Assembly: GCA_965229605.1 (NCBI GenBank)
Contig: OZ245892.1
Coordinates: forward strand, 1,550,001 to 1,614,000
From: G965229605 sp965229605
GTDB lineage: Bacteria; Pseudomonadota; Alphaproteobacteria; CBDDJK01
Length of the DNA: 64,000 nt
Direction of reading: 5' to 3'
Position 1 is the first letter of the stretch, and each line of letters begins with the position of its first letter. Made by a program: the position numbers and the translations under genes. The notes beneath the pieces were generated by a model. The model had not been told where the DNA came from, made no database searches, and worked only from the letters and a program-made list of their open reading frames with translations. Positions 45,380-54,652 of this stretch are shown in pieces.

Positions 45380-47200
45380 ATGGCGGAGAAAATCGCACAT
45401 CCCGGTCGTATCTATGGGACCTATTGTGCTGCCTATTTTGCAATCATTCTCATCATTGCCGTTGCTGAACAGCTGGGACTCATCGCCAGTAATGTTTTAT
45501 GGATATGTGCGCTTTTGCCTTTGCTGGCCGGTCTGTTTTCAGCCTTGCTCGGCCAGATGGGCTGGCAAACCGGTCTCGCCGGACAATCCGTAAATATCCC
45601 CTTTTTCAGCGGAATGGCTTTAAGTGCCAGCTGGATTTCTGCCGCCGGAATCACTGCGCTTGCCGGGGGCTTCTATCAATCAGATTATTTGTCGCTTGGC
45701 TTTATCCTTGGCTGGACCAGCGGCTTGACGCTTGCCAGCATTCTTTCAGCCCCCTATCTGGCACGCGCCGGGGCCGATTGTGTGCCAGAATTCCTTGCCC
45801 GCCAAAGCGAAAACAAACTGGTGCCCGCCATCGCTTCATTGATTATCCTTTGTGCCGGATTCTTTATTATTCTGGCCCAAATTCAGGCTCTTGACCTGAT
45901 CGCCAGTCTGCTTGCCCTGCCCTTTGCACTGGTTGCGGCTCTGGTGTTTCTTGTTATCCTGCTGGTCATGCTGCCCCGCCAATGGAGCGGGTTACGTGCG
46001 GCACAAATCGCTTTTTACACGATTTTACTGATCGGCTTTCTGGCCCCGATTACCATGGTGGCCTTTCAGCAAACCGGAAACCCGGTGGCTTTCAGCGCCT
46101 ATGGGCAGGCCTTAAACGATCTTGCGGCCCTGCAAACCTATCGCGAAATTCTGATCACCACGCCACCTTTCATGCAGCCGCCAGATAATCTGGATGACCA
46201 GCTAAATTTTATCGGGCTGATCCTGGCCCTTGCCACCGGCACAGCCGTTCTTGTCCATGGGGCATCAGGCTTTCCCCAGTCCGCCTCCGTGCGCCGGTCA
46301 CGCTATATCATCTTTTGGGCCCTTGTTCTGGCCATGCTGCTCTGCCTGATGATTCCGGCCTATGCGGTGTTCCTGAAACAAATGATCTATGGAAATATCC
46401 TCGGCCACGATATGCGGACATTAAATGATATTGAACAGCTGCCAGACTGGATTTTCAGCTATGGCAAAGCCGGGTTCATTTCAATTTGTGGCGCAGCTGC
46501 TGAATCGCCCGCAGCTGTCCTTCAAAATTGCCAGAATCAGGACATTGATATTTTATCCGACCCCGCTTTTCAGATTGTCTTGCCAGCTGCTGTCTTGATG
46601 ATCCCCGATGTATTTGGCTTGCCCAGAGTGTTCGCCGGCCTGATCTTGGCTGCCGCCGGAGCCGCTATTCTGGCTGCATTTGCCGGTCAATCGCTTATTC
46701 TGGTCAATGCCTTGCGCAGTGCCGGATTCGCGCAATGGCATCGCAGTCGCCTTGTGCTGATTTTGGCTGCCCTGCTTATCCTCGCCATTTCCATCCATGA
46801 AAATATTGCCGATTATGCCAGTATGCTCACGCTTATTGTCTATGGCTTCTCACTGGCCGCAGCCGGGCTGTCGCCTGTACTCCTGTTCAATATATGGGTG
46901 CGCCCGGTGACCCCGGTTCCAGCTATTGCAGCCATGATCGCCGGGGCAGGCTTTACAGCCTTTTATATTGTCTGGACTCATCCAGCCATGATTGATGATG
47001 CCACGGCTCACGCCCGGGCCTGGTTCGGAATCACCGGCGTTGGCGCCACGCTATTCGGATTGCCAATCGGCTTGATTGTTATGCTCATTCTTGATTATTT
47101 CTTTCCCTATCGCGGCACCTTTACCGTGCTGCACCTGCCCAATAAACCAGCACCGGCTGATGAAACAGACCAAAACGAGAATACGCATAAGGACATATAA
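45380..47200 (+). CDS. Sodium:solute symporter (VC_2705/ActP-like)
   Basis: A 606-residue membrane protein with about 13 hydrophobic helices of the SSS family. Blocks such as WISAAGITALAGGFYQSDYL near 90, LARAGADCVPEFLARQSENK near 130, and IFWALVLAMLLCLMIPAYAV near 310 match the VC_2705 subgroup (which pairs with DUF4212) more than true acetate permeases. A hydrophilic Glu/Asn-rich tail ends the protein. Substrate is probably a monocarboxylate by homology, uncertain. The stop overlaps the M16-type gene start (TAATG at 47198-47202). Confidence 0.88.
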   Translation: MAEKIAHPGRIYGTYCAAYFAIILIIAVAEQLGLIASNVLWICALLPLLAGLFSALLGQMGWQTGLAGQSVNIPFFSGMALSASWISAAGITALAGGFYQSDYLSLGFILGWTSGLTLASILSAPYLARAGADCVPEFLARQSENKLVPAIASLIILCAGFFIILAQIQALDLIASLLALPFALVAALVFLVILLVMLPRQWSGLRAAQIAFYTILLIGFLAPITMVAFQQTGNPVAFSAYGQALNDLAALQTYREILITTPPFMQPPDNLDDQLNFIGLILALATGTAVLVHGASGFPQSASVRRSRYIIFWALVLAMLLCLMIPAYAVFLKQMIYGNILGHDMRTLNDIEQLPDWIFSYGKAGFISICGAAAESPAAVLQNCQNQDIDILSDPAFQIVLPAAVLMIPDVFGLPRVFAGLILAAAGAAILAAFAGQSLILVNALRSAGFAQWHRSRLVLILAALLILAISIHENIADYASMLTLIVYGFSLAAAGLSPVLLFNIWVRPVTPVPAIAAMIAGAGFTAFYIVWTHPAMIDDATAHARAWFGITGVGATLFGLPIGLIVMLILDYFFPYRGTFTVLHLPNKPAPADETDQNENTHKDI

Positions 47201-48519
47201 TGTGTAAAAGATTAAAACATGCTGCCTTTTCAGGACTCCTTGCGCTTGTCCTATTGGGCTTTAATCCAGCGGCCCGCGCCCTGGCCCCGGTTCAAACCGT
47301 TGAAAGTCAGGGGGGCCTCAAGGCCTTTCTCATTGAAGATTACAGTATTCCGGCAATCGCGCTGTCCTTCTCATTCTGCCAGGCCGGGGCTGCCTATGAC
47401 CCGCCTGAACGCGCCGGACTGGCCTACCTGGCCAGCACAACGCTGGATGAAGGCGCAGGAGACCGGGATTCTCAAACCGTGCGCCAATTACTTGAAGATT
47501 ACTCGATAACCATGCGGTTTAATACCGGACTCGATGATTTCAGAGGACAGATTCGCATGCTTGACCGCTATCGCGATATTGGCATTGAACTGCTGGCTGA
47601 GGCCTTGACCTCACCGCGCTTTGATGAAGAACCGGTAGCTCGTCTCAAGTCGCAAATCTCGGCCTCGCTCGCTCAGGATGAAACCGACCCGGACGAAAGA
47701 GCCTATCAGGCACTTTTCGCTACCCTCTTTCCCGATCATGGCTATGGACAGCCCCTTGAAGGGACCATCGATACCCTGACACAGATTGAAAAATCAGACT
47801 TGCAAGATTTCGTTTCTGAACATTTTGTGCGCGCCCGCTTGTCTATCGGGGTTACCGGCGCAATCAATGCACAGGATTTGTCGGTGCTGCTTGATCGCTT
47901 GTTTTTGGCTTTGCCCTCCGGGAAGCCCTGCCCCGATCTGCCCTTGCATGAACCCGACTTTGGTGCCCCTCTAAAACAGGTCCCTCTGGATGTTCCTCAG
48001 GCCCGCATCAACTTCGCCTTGCCGGGGCGCGGGATCGATCATCCCGATTACTTCGCAGCCCGCGTCCTTAACTATATTCTGGGAGGGGGCTCTTTTGAAT
48101 CCCGCCTTAATCGAGAAGTCCGTGAACAGCGCGGGCTTGCCTATTCAATCGGCACCGGCCTTTATACGCTGGAGCAAGCCGCTTTCCTATTTGGCAGCGT
48201 CGGAACATCGGCTGACACCCGCGAACAAACATTGCAGGTAATTAAAGAGACCATGAAAAATCTGGCGCAAGAAGGGCCAACACTGGAGGAAGTGGAAGCT
48301 GCCAAGTCCTATTTGTCCGGGTCCTATGCGTTGGGCTTTTCAAACAGTATAGCGATTGCACGGCGACTTTCTGGTCTTCAGCAATATGGACTGGGGGCTG
48401 ATTATCCTGAAAGACGGCCCGCCCTGATTGACCGTGTGACGCAAGAAGATGTGGCACGTCTTGCAAAAGAATTGCTGGACGGACCAGAGCCAACCATTAT
48501 CAGCGTTGGGCCATCATAA
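47200..48519 (+). CDS. M16-family peptidase-like protein lacking the zinc-binding motif
   Basis: A 439-residue periplasmic protein with a Sec signal peptide (hydrophobic LLALVLLGFNPAARALA). It has the two-domain M16 fold: PERAGLAYLASTTLDEGAGD near residue 70, LARLSIGVTGAINAQ-type strand near 205, then VPQARINFALPGRGIDHPDY, NYILGGGSFESRLNREVREQ, RGLAYSIGTGLYTLEQAAFL near 300. The inverted zinc motif HxxEH of active members is absent at the expected place (it reads GLAYLASTT), so this is the inactive partner type. Active partners are usually encoded next to it; none is here. Translation is coupled to the symporter stop. Role unknown. Confidence 0.85.
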   Translation: MCKRLKHAAFSGLLALVLLGFNPAARALAPVQTVESQGGLKAFLIEDYSIPAIALSFSFCQAGAAYDPPERAGLAYLASTTLDEGAGDRDSQTVRQLLEDYSITMRFNTGLDDFRGQIRMLDRYRDIGIELLAEALTSPRFDEEPVARLKSQISASLAQDETDPDERAYQALFATLFPDHGYGQPLEGTIDTLTQIEKSDLQDFVSEHFVRARLSIGVTGAINAQDLSVLLDRLFLALPSGKPCPDLPLHEPDFGAPLKQVPLDVPQARINFALPGRGIDHPDYFAARVLNYILGGGSFESRLNREVREQRGLAYSIGTGLYTLEQAAFLFGSVGTSADTREQTLQVIKETMKNLAQEGPTLEEVEAAKSYLSGSYALGFSNSIAIARRLSGLQQYGLGADYPERRPALIDRVTQEDVARLAKELLDGPEPTIISVGPS

Positions 48520-48521
48520 GA

Positions 48522-51500
48522 CTATTGGTCAGGCAGGGTTGTTCCGCGAAATATTTCACGGATAATGCCGGGGGCCAGCAAAGTTGCCGGATTTGCCGAT
48601 ATATCCGGGTCGTATAAATTGCCGTTTGCCTGATAGCTTGCTGCAAGAAGTCCGCCGCCGTCTCCGCCAGTCAGCAAGGTCCCCAGCACAGGGATAAGAT
48701 TAAGGATCTGGTTGGCAAAATAGGCCGGAACAATCAGGCCTTGCAGTTCAATATTTTTATCCGGGAGGTCAAGCCATCCCCTGGCGGTCAGCCCGACTGA
48801 GATACCGGGCGCGATCAGATTTTCCAGGGCAAGTCGCCCTTGGTCGTAGCTATAGTCCGCGCGCATTTCAATAAAGGAAAGGCCGCTTTCCGTCAGGGCA
48901 GAAAGAATGCCGGTCAAACTGGCGACTTGCAGGAGTTTGCTCATCACTGGCGCATCCCGCAAGGTAAATTCTTCAATCATCACCGCGCCTTTAAAGGGCT
49001 GGCCGGAGCGTTCTCGTATGCCCTCAATCTGAAAGGCCCCGCCTTCAATTTGCCCGCCAAGACCGATTGATTCCAGAAGCAGACTGGCTGTCGGTCCTTT
49101 GGCAGAAAAAACTGCTGCGCCGGGGGGGGCACCGGCTTGATCAAATGGCGACAAAGTGACGCTTAGCAGCTGATCCCCTCCACGTGACGAGGTCAGCGCA
49201 AGCCTTTCAATATAGCCGGTTCCCTGATGCGCTTTATGGATCAGGGAAGCCTCAACCCCGGATAGATTTGTGCCTGATTCAAGCGTCAGCTGATCCAGAT
49301 TTAAGGTGAACTCGACCGGGTTTTGCGGAAGATTTCCATCTTCCTTTCCATTTTCTGAAAGATCATCGGCTGGCAATATTTGCTCAAGATCAAGGGTCTT
49401 GCCTTTGATTTCAACGAAATGTTGATCCTCCATGGCTTGATAGGTGACCGCATCAAGATCGGCACCCTTGAATTGCATGGGCCCCAGCAGAGCCGATTGA
49501 ATCTGATAGTCTCCTGTCGCATCCTCCTGCGCAATAGAAAGCGTGCCTGCAATCCGGGTTGCCTGATCATCGCGATAGGAAAAATCTTCAACCATAAACT
49601 GGCGGCTGGATAGATCGGGCTCAATCCGCATATAAAGCCGGGCTGGCACCGCGCGGTCTTTTGACCAGCTCACCCCTTCAAGAGTGAGTTCGCTGTCGGT
49701 TAAATCTATTGTGCTGATAATCTGCGTGCGCTGCTGCCATTCCTGATAAGATAGAGTCAGATCAATCGGCCCTTGCACGATATTGGTCACCGGCAGGCCG
49801 AAATGATCCAGCTGTTTGGCCGAGGTTGAAAGCACCAGTTGCAAATCACGGGCAGGTTGATCCTCATCGCCACTGGTTTGCTGCCAGACAATATCTGCCT
49901 GCATGCTGTCCTGTGCTTCCGGGGACAGGCCAGCTTCATCAAAAAGAAATTGCACATTGCCTTTGATGTCATAGGCCTCACGGGTCATGTTAAAATCAAG
50001 TATATTGCTGATCAGCTTCCCGGCAGGGAGTGTCATGCCGCTATCAAGCCGCACAGCCTGCCGCTGCCAGGATAAATCTGTGATCTGTCCGGTTGCCTGA
50101 ACAGTCACCTCATCAGCCTGGACATCTTGCGACAGGTCAAAGCCTGTTTTAAGGGTTCCGCCAATAAATCCATTGATTTCCCCCGAAACAGTCGCATCCG
50201 TAAGCGATAATTGATCAGAGAATTGCGTGGCTGGGCCTTTTAAAACATCAAGAGTCCGGGCCAGCGAGCCGTTAAAAGGCAATGTGATATCTATTCTGGG
50301 CCGTTCCTGATCAAGCTCAGAAATCTCTACCGTGCCATTTTGCACCTGAATATCTGTATCAATTTCAGCCTGCTGAATAGCAATCTTGAAAGCCGAGGGA
50401 TCAAAATTGATCTGCACCGTTTCAACCTGTGCAGGCGGCATGGAGGAAAGATAATCAACCGTCCCGTCAACCAGAGCGATTGATCCTTCAAGCGTATCCG
50501 GGGTAAATTTTCCATCGGCATAGGTTCCAGACAATTCCACCTGTGCGTCTGATATATGACCTGCTGTGACATTCCGGGTGACCCATCTGCGGGTTGGAGG
50601 GTTAAGAGTCTTTGGCCAATGATCGGCAAGCATGGGGACGGGATAATTGGCGATCCGGGCTGACAGTTGAACCTTTGTTTCTTCATCTGAGCGAGAGAAT
50701 GTCGCTTGACCTTTGAGCCTGGCCGCTTCACGGGCGGATGGATCAAGCCTGACATCAAAGGTCTGGAGCGATAGCCCTGTCTCCTCAAAACGGGCTTTTG
50801 CATTGAACCCATAGAGATCAAGTGGTTTTGAAAAATGAGCAGGCGAGTCAATCCGTATATTTTCGCTGGTGAAGTCAAAGGCCTGATCCATTGCTTCGTC
50901 AGGTGCAAGCGGCAGGTCAAAATTGATCGCAGGGTTGAAGAATGTGAGCTTATAATCTGGATGTTCTACGACAAGCGGCTCATCGCCAAGAGCTTCTAAA
51001 GTTATGCTTAAATGTTCACGCGCACCGCCAGCGGCTTTTGAATAATAAGACAGGCGCCCTTTCATCTGCCCTTGCAGGGAAGATTCATCTAAAGGAAACA
51101 TAGGAAGCTCTGTCTGTATCTGGTCAGAAAAGGAGGCCAGCGTCATATGAGAAAAGACCAGATGTCCTTCAAATTCTTCTGAGGATTGGCTTTTGAGCGC
51201 AACCGACATCAGGGGGCCGGGGTTGTTTTCGCTCCCCCGGGAGTCCAGGCGCAGGTCGATATCCTGAATTTCATAGGCTTTTGTTGAGTGATCAGACGTA
51301 AAGCGCGCTGTCAGAGAAAGGTCCTGATCAGTGTTTGCTTGCATAAAGTCGGAGGACAGGAGTTTTTCGCGCCAGCTTTCAAGCGATGGATTAAGGCCCG
51401 GCAGGCTTTGACCAAGCTGATAAAGATTATGCACAATCGGGCTTGATTCAATAAGAAGGGAAAGCGTGCCAGCCCGGGTTTTTTCTTGCGGCTGGTCCTT

Positions 51501-52322
51501 GATCATAAGGCTGAAAGACAGCGGGACAGGTTGATCAGAAAGTTCTGGAACCATCACCTGCGCCTGGCTTTTTACGTCAATAGAGCCAGAACGACCCGAA
51601 ACCAGTTCAAAAGAAAAATCCTGCGCAACCGGAAGAATCTTTTCATCTTCAATGCGGTGGATTGTCGCCTGTTTAACCACCAGTTGCTGCAAGCTGGTCA
51701 ATCCATCGGGCAATAGCGCAAGGTTTTGCGTGAAAGCCATCAGGCCTGATTCAACCAAATCCCGGATAAATTGGCGGATAAATTGATTGACCTGTTCATA
51801 AGATATATCTGATTTAGCAGCTTCTTGTGACGTAGAGGGCAGGGAGAAACCCTCCAGCGACCCACCCGGCAAAGGGGAGGTAAAAATTCTGTCCAGTTCT
51901 TGTATTTTATCTGAAGGAAGTATGGCAGCGACTGCCCCAAGCTCCAGTCCGATGATGCGAAAAACAAGGTCGGGGACAAAATCAACCTCGATCAAAGCCC
52001 GTAAATTGTCGATATCGGCAATCTCGATCCCCTGTTCATCAATGATTTTGACTCTATCCACAGAAAGTCCAAGCGGTTCATCAAAAATTGTTGAATCCAG
52101 CTTGCGCCATTCAAGACCGGATAAATCCAGATGCGCCTGATCAAAGGAAAATTGATAGCCGGGAACAAGATTATTCAGCCGATGGGTCAAGGCTGTTTCA
52201 ACCACCGGATAGCGTATCCAGCCCGCCATCCATCCGCCGACCGCAATAGCAATAACACTTATCCCCAGAAGAACAAGGGCAAGCAACAAGCGGCCAATCA
52301 TTTTCATCCGTAAACCAGTCAA
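48522..52322 (-). CDS. AsmA/YhdP-like protein (DUF3971 type), 1266 residues
   Basis: A giant protein with one N-terminal membrane anchor (MIGRLLLALVLLGISVIAIA, VGGWMAGWIRYP) and a long periplasmic beta-rich region, then the C-terminal AsmA-like block (RADYSYDQGRLALENLIAPG, ISVGLTARGWLDLPDKNIEL, QGLIVPAYFANQILNLIPVL, GTLLTGGDGGGLLAASYQAN). Proteins of this kind (YhdP, TamB relatives) form hydrophobic grooves thought to carry phospholipid to the outer membrane. Length matches YhdP. It ends 2 bp from the convergent M16-type gene, with pheA divergent upstream. Its mRNA leader contains an anti-Shine-Dalgarno-like run (see findings). Function is inferred from family. Confidence 0.85.
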   Translation of the reverse strand: MTGLRMKMIGRLLLALVLLGISVIAIAVGGWMAGWIRYPVVETALTHRLNNLVPGYQFSFDQAHLDLSGLEWRKLDSTIFDEPLGLSVDRVKIIDEQGIEIADIDNLRALIEVDFVPDLVFRIIGLELGAVAAILPSDKIQELDRIFTSPLPGGSLEGFSLPSTSQEAAKSDISYEQVNQFIRQFIRDLVESGLMAFTQNLALLPDGLTSLQQLVVKQATIHRIEDEKILPVAQDFSFELVSGRSGSIDVKSQAQVMVPELSDQPVPLSFSLMIKDQPQEKTRAGTLSLLIESSPIVHNLYQLGQSLPGLNPSLESWREKLLSSDFMQANTDQDLSLTARFTSDHSTKAYEIQDIDLRLDSRGSENNPGPLMSVALKSQSSEEFEGHLVFSHMTLASFSDQIQTELPMFPLDESSLQGQMKGRLSYYSKAAGGAREHLSITLEALGDEPLVVEHPDYKLTFFNPAINFDLPLAPDEAMDQAFDFTSENIRIDSPAHFSKPLDLYGFNAKARFEETGLSLQTFDVRLDPSAREAARLKGQATFSRSDEETKVQLSARIANYPVPMLADHWPKTLNPPTRRWVTRNVTAGHISDAQVELSGTYADGKFTPDTLEGSIALVDGTVDYLSSMPPAQVETVQINFDPSAFKIAIQQAEIDTDIQVQNGTVEISELDQERPRIDITLPFNGSLARTLDVLKGPATQFSDQLSLTDATVSGEINGFIGGTLKTGFDLSQDVQADEVTVQATGQITDLSWQRQAVRLDSGMTLPAGKLISNILDFNMTREAYDIKGNVQFLFDEAGLSPEAQDSMQADIVWQQTSGDEDQPARDLQLVLSTSAKQLDHFGLPVTNIVQGPIDLTLSYQEWQQRTQIISTIDLTDSELTLEGVSWSKDRAVPARLYMRIEPDLSSRQFMVEDFSYRDDQATRIAGTLSIAQEDATGDYQIQSALLGPMQFKGADLDAVTYQAMEDQHFVEIKGKTLDLEQILPADDLSENGKEDGNLPQNPVEFTLNLDQLTLESGTNLSGVEASLIHKAHQGTGYIERLALTSSRGGDQLLSVTLSPFDQAGAPPGAAVFSAKGPTASLLLESIGLGGQIEGGAFQIEGIRERSGQPFKGAVMIEEFTLRDAPVMSKLLQVASLTGILSALTESGLSFIEMRADYSYDQGRLALENLIAPGISVGLTARGWLDLPDKNIELQGLIVPAYFANQILNLIPVLGTLLTGGDGGGLLAASYQANGNLYDPDISANPATLLAPGIIREIFRGTTLPDQ

Positions 52323-52326
52323 ATCT

Positions 52327-52363
52327 AAAGGAGGTGATATTTTATCCCGCGCACAGGTGCGCG
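52327..52363 (+). promoter_or_regulatory. Extended Shine-Dalgarno-like 12-mer and adjacent hairpin in the pheA/AsmA divergent region
   Basis: AAAGGAGGTGAT (52327-52338) is fully complementary to the common 3' end of 16S rRNA. Nine bases later CGCGCAC (52348-52354) pairs perfectly with GTGCGCG (52357-52363) across AG. No ATG, GTG or TTG lies 5-10 bases after the 12-mer; an ATG at 52369 opens only ten codons (MFQFTIANRL). Read on the other strand, the same bases put an anti-Shine-Dalgarno in the leader of the AsmA-like mRNA. No role can be assigned. Confidence 0.45.
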
Positions 52364-52510
52364 CCTTGATGTTTCAATTCACTATAGCAAATCGCTTATA
52401 AAGGGAATAAGGTTGATGGCTTTTATTTGGGACTGGAAGCATCGCGAATAGCAAGCTAAAAGCATAGGGACGCAACATATCTTTATGTATAGATTTTAAA
52501 CAGGACGATC

Positions 52511-53419
52511 ATGATCAAAACCAATGTGCCGCTTTCTGCGCATTCTCTTCCAGAGGCAACAGCCGGGGTTGCTTTTCAAGGCGTGGCCGGGGCCTATTCT
52601 CATCTGGCTGTGCAGGAGATTTTTGCAGAAGCCACGGCCCTGCCCTGCCCAAGCTTTGAAGAAGCCTTTCAGGCTGTGGCCGAGGGAAAAGCAACCTATG
52701 CGGTTATTCCGATTGAAAATTCACTTGGCGGGCGGGTAGCCGATGTCCATCATCTTTTGCCCAGCGCAGGGCTTCATATTGTCGGCGAGCATTTTCTTCA
52801 AATCCATCACTGCTTATGGGGCGTAAAGGGCGCGCAAATCGAGAATATAAAGACCGTGCGCTCCCATGAGCAAGCCTTGGCGCAATGCCGCCTCAGCCTG
52901 CAAGAGCTTGGTATTCAGGCAGAAGTGACCTCTGATACAGCCGGAGCAGCACGCGACCTTTCCAGCCAGAACCCCGATGATCCCAAAGCCCGCACAACCG
53001 GGGTTTTATCCTCAAAACTGGCCGGAGAACTCTATGGCCTCACCCTCCTGCGTAACCGTATGGAAGACCGCATGGGAAATGTCACCCGCTTTATTATCCT
53101 CTCGGCCCGCCAAATCTTGCCGCCGCTTGATGAAGCAACAAATTTCCTGACCTGCCTGTTCTTTGATGTGCGATCAGTCCCCGCAGCCCTATATAAAGCC
53201 CTTGGCGGCTTTGCCACAAACGGCATCAATATTGTCCGCCTCGAAAGCTATATTGGCCTCAAAAGCCCCGACCGGGCCAGCTTTTATGCCGAAATCGAAG
53301 GACACCCCGATCAACGCCAGCTTGTGCAAGCCTTGATGGAAGTGGAATATTTCTCCAACCATCTGAAAGTCCTTGGCGTCTATCCTGCCAATCCCTGGCG
53401 GCAACGGCCCGGTGCCTGA
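52511..53419 (+). CDS. pheA: Prephenate dehydratase
   Basis: The enzyme converts prephenate to phenylpyruvate in phenylalanine synthesis. The 302-residue protein has VAFQGVAGAYSHLAVQEIFA near 20, VIPIENSLGGRVADVHHLL near 75, HCLWGVKGAQIENIKTVRSH, the catalytic-region TRFIILSARQILPP, and a C-terminal ACT domain (TCLFFDVRSVPAALYKALGG, GINIVRLESYIGLKSPDRAS) for feedback by Phe. No chorismate mutase domain is fused. CAGGACGATC lies just before the ATG. It precedes the ruv genes. Confidence 0.95.
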   Translation: MIKTNVPLSAHSLPEATAGVAFQGVAGAYSHLAVQEIFAEATALPCPSFEEAFQAVAEGKATYAVIPIENSLGGRVADVHHLLPSAGLHIVGEHFLQIHHCLWGVKGAQIENIKTVRSHEQALAQCRLSLQELGIQAEVTSDTAGAARDLSSQNPDDPKARTTGVLSSKLAGELYGLTLLRNRMEDRMGNVTRFIILSARQILPPLDEATNFLTCLFFDVRSVPAALYKALGGFATNGINIVRLESYIGLKSPDRASFYAEIEGHPDQRQLVQALMEVEYFSNHLKVLGVYPANPWRQRPGA

Positions 53420-53432
53420 CCCTGCTGGCCCC

Positions 53433-53957
53433 GTGACCGTCACACAGCGTATCATCGGCATTGACCCCGGCTTGCGGCACTGCGGCTATGGAATCATTGA
53501 CTCTAAACATAATCAGCTGCGCTTTATTGCTGCCGGAGGGCTGCATCCTGTAACCGATGCACCGCTGGCCGAACGCTTGCAAGACCTCTATCATCAACTT
53601 ACCGATGTTCTGCAAACCTATAATCCAGACGTTGCTGCCGTGGAAGAAACCTTTTTAAACCGCAACCCGGCTTCAACCCTTAAACTGGGACAGGCCCGGG
53701 GCGTTGCCCTGTTGGCCCCGGCCCTTTATGGATTGTCGGTCCATGAATATTCGGCCAAACGCATTAAACAAAGCGTCACCGGCGCAGGCGCAGCCGGAAA
53801 GGATCAGATCAAAGCCATGGTTAAAATGCTTCTGCCCGGGGCTGATCCGACCTCTTACGATGCGGCCGATGCGCTGGCCGTCGCCATTTGTCATGCGCAT
53901 CATGCCCCAGCTTTAGAACAAAAGACCACTTTGGAACAACAAAAAAGGCTGGCGTGA
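53433..53957 (+). CDS. ruvC: Crossover junction endodeoxyribonuclease RuvC
   Basis: RuvC cuts Holliday junctions in the RuvABC resolvasome. IIGIDPGLRHCGYGIIDSKH holds the first catalytic Asp; VAAVEETFLNRNPASTLKLG the second acidic residue, and YDAADALAVAICHAHH the last two Asp. The GTG at 53433 gives 174 residues; another GTG at 53412 overlapping pheA is possible, and ATG 53373 would add an unconserved leader. It overlaps ruvA by TGATG. Length normal. Confidence 0.95.
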   Translation: MTVTQRIIGIDPGLRHCGYGIIDSKHNQLRFIAAGGLHPVTDAPLAERLQDLYHQLTDVLQTYNPDVAAVEETFLNRNPASTLKLGQARGVALLAPALYGLSVHEYSAKRIKQSVTGAGAAGKDQIKAMVKMLLPGADPTSYDAADALAVAICHAHHAPALEQKTTLEQQKRLA

Positions 53958-54652
53958 TGATTGGCTGGTTAAGCGGCATTGTGCAAAGAAAAGAAGCCAA
54001 CGCGCTTATTCTGGATGTGGGCGGGGTTGGCTATCGGGTTTTTTGCTCGCAACGTATCCTTGACCAACTGCCGCCAGTCGGGGCTTCATTACAGCTTGAA
54101 ATTGAAACTCTGGTGCGCGAAGATCATATCCATCTTTACGGGTTTGAATCAATTATCGAGCGCGATTGCTACCGGCTATTGATCACGGTTCAGGGGGTTG
54201 GCGCGAAAATGGCTCTGGCGATCCTGTCGATGCTGACCCCGGAGGATATAGCCCGCGCTATTCTGGCAGAAGACCGGGCCATGCTCACCCGGGCAGAAGG
54301 GGTTGGTCCCAAACTGGCCCAGCGAATTATCGGAGAGCTTAAAGACAAACCCGGCCTATATATCCCCGCCGATCCGGTTACCGCCAGCGCAGGGGCCGGT
54401 CTTGCGAAATCATCCGGCATATCAGGACATGATCCCGCTCAGCCGACTCCTGCACAAGGCGATACGTCTTTTGTGAATATATCGCTGGCCGATGCGCTGT
54501 CGGCTTTGTCCAATCTGGGGTATGGACGCGCCGAAGCCTATCAGGCCGTCCATCGTGCGCTTGAGGGGATGGAGGTAACAGACTATAGCAGCCCGGATGC
54601 CTTGACCCGCGCTTTGATCGGTGCCGCTTTGAAAGAAATGGCGAAGGCATGA
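53957..54652 (+). CDS. ruvA: Holliday junction branch migration protein RuvA
   Basis: RuvA is the junction-binding tetramer that loads RuvB. The 231-residue protein opens [20 protein letters not shown] with VGGVGYRV, then the helix-hairpin-helix blocks [17 protein letters not shown] and [20 protein letters not shown], a flexible linker with [10 protein letters not shown], and a C-terminal RuvB-binding domain [20 protein letters not shown]. The start overlaps ruvC (TGATG) and the stop overlaps ruvB (ATGA). Slightly longer than the E. coli protein because of the linker. Confidence 0.97.
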   Translation: MIGWLSGIVQRKEANALILDVGGVGYRVFCSQRILDQLPPVGASLQLEIETLVREDHIHLYGFESIIERDCYRLLITVQGVGAKMALAILSMLTPEDIARAILAEDRAMLTRAEGVGPKLAQRIIGELKDKPGLYIPADPVTASAGAGLAKSSGISGHDPAQPTPAQGDTSFVNISLADALSALSNLGYGRAEAYQAVHRALEGMEVTDYSSPDALTRALIGAALKEMAKA

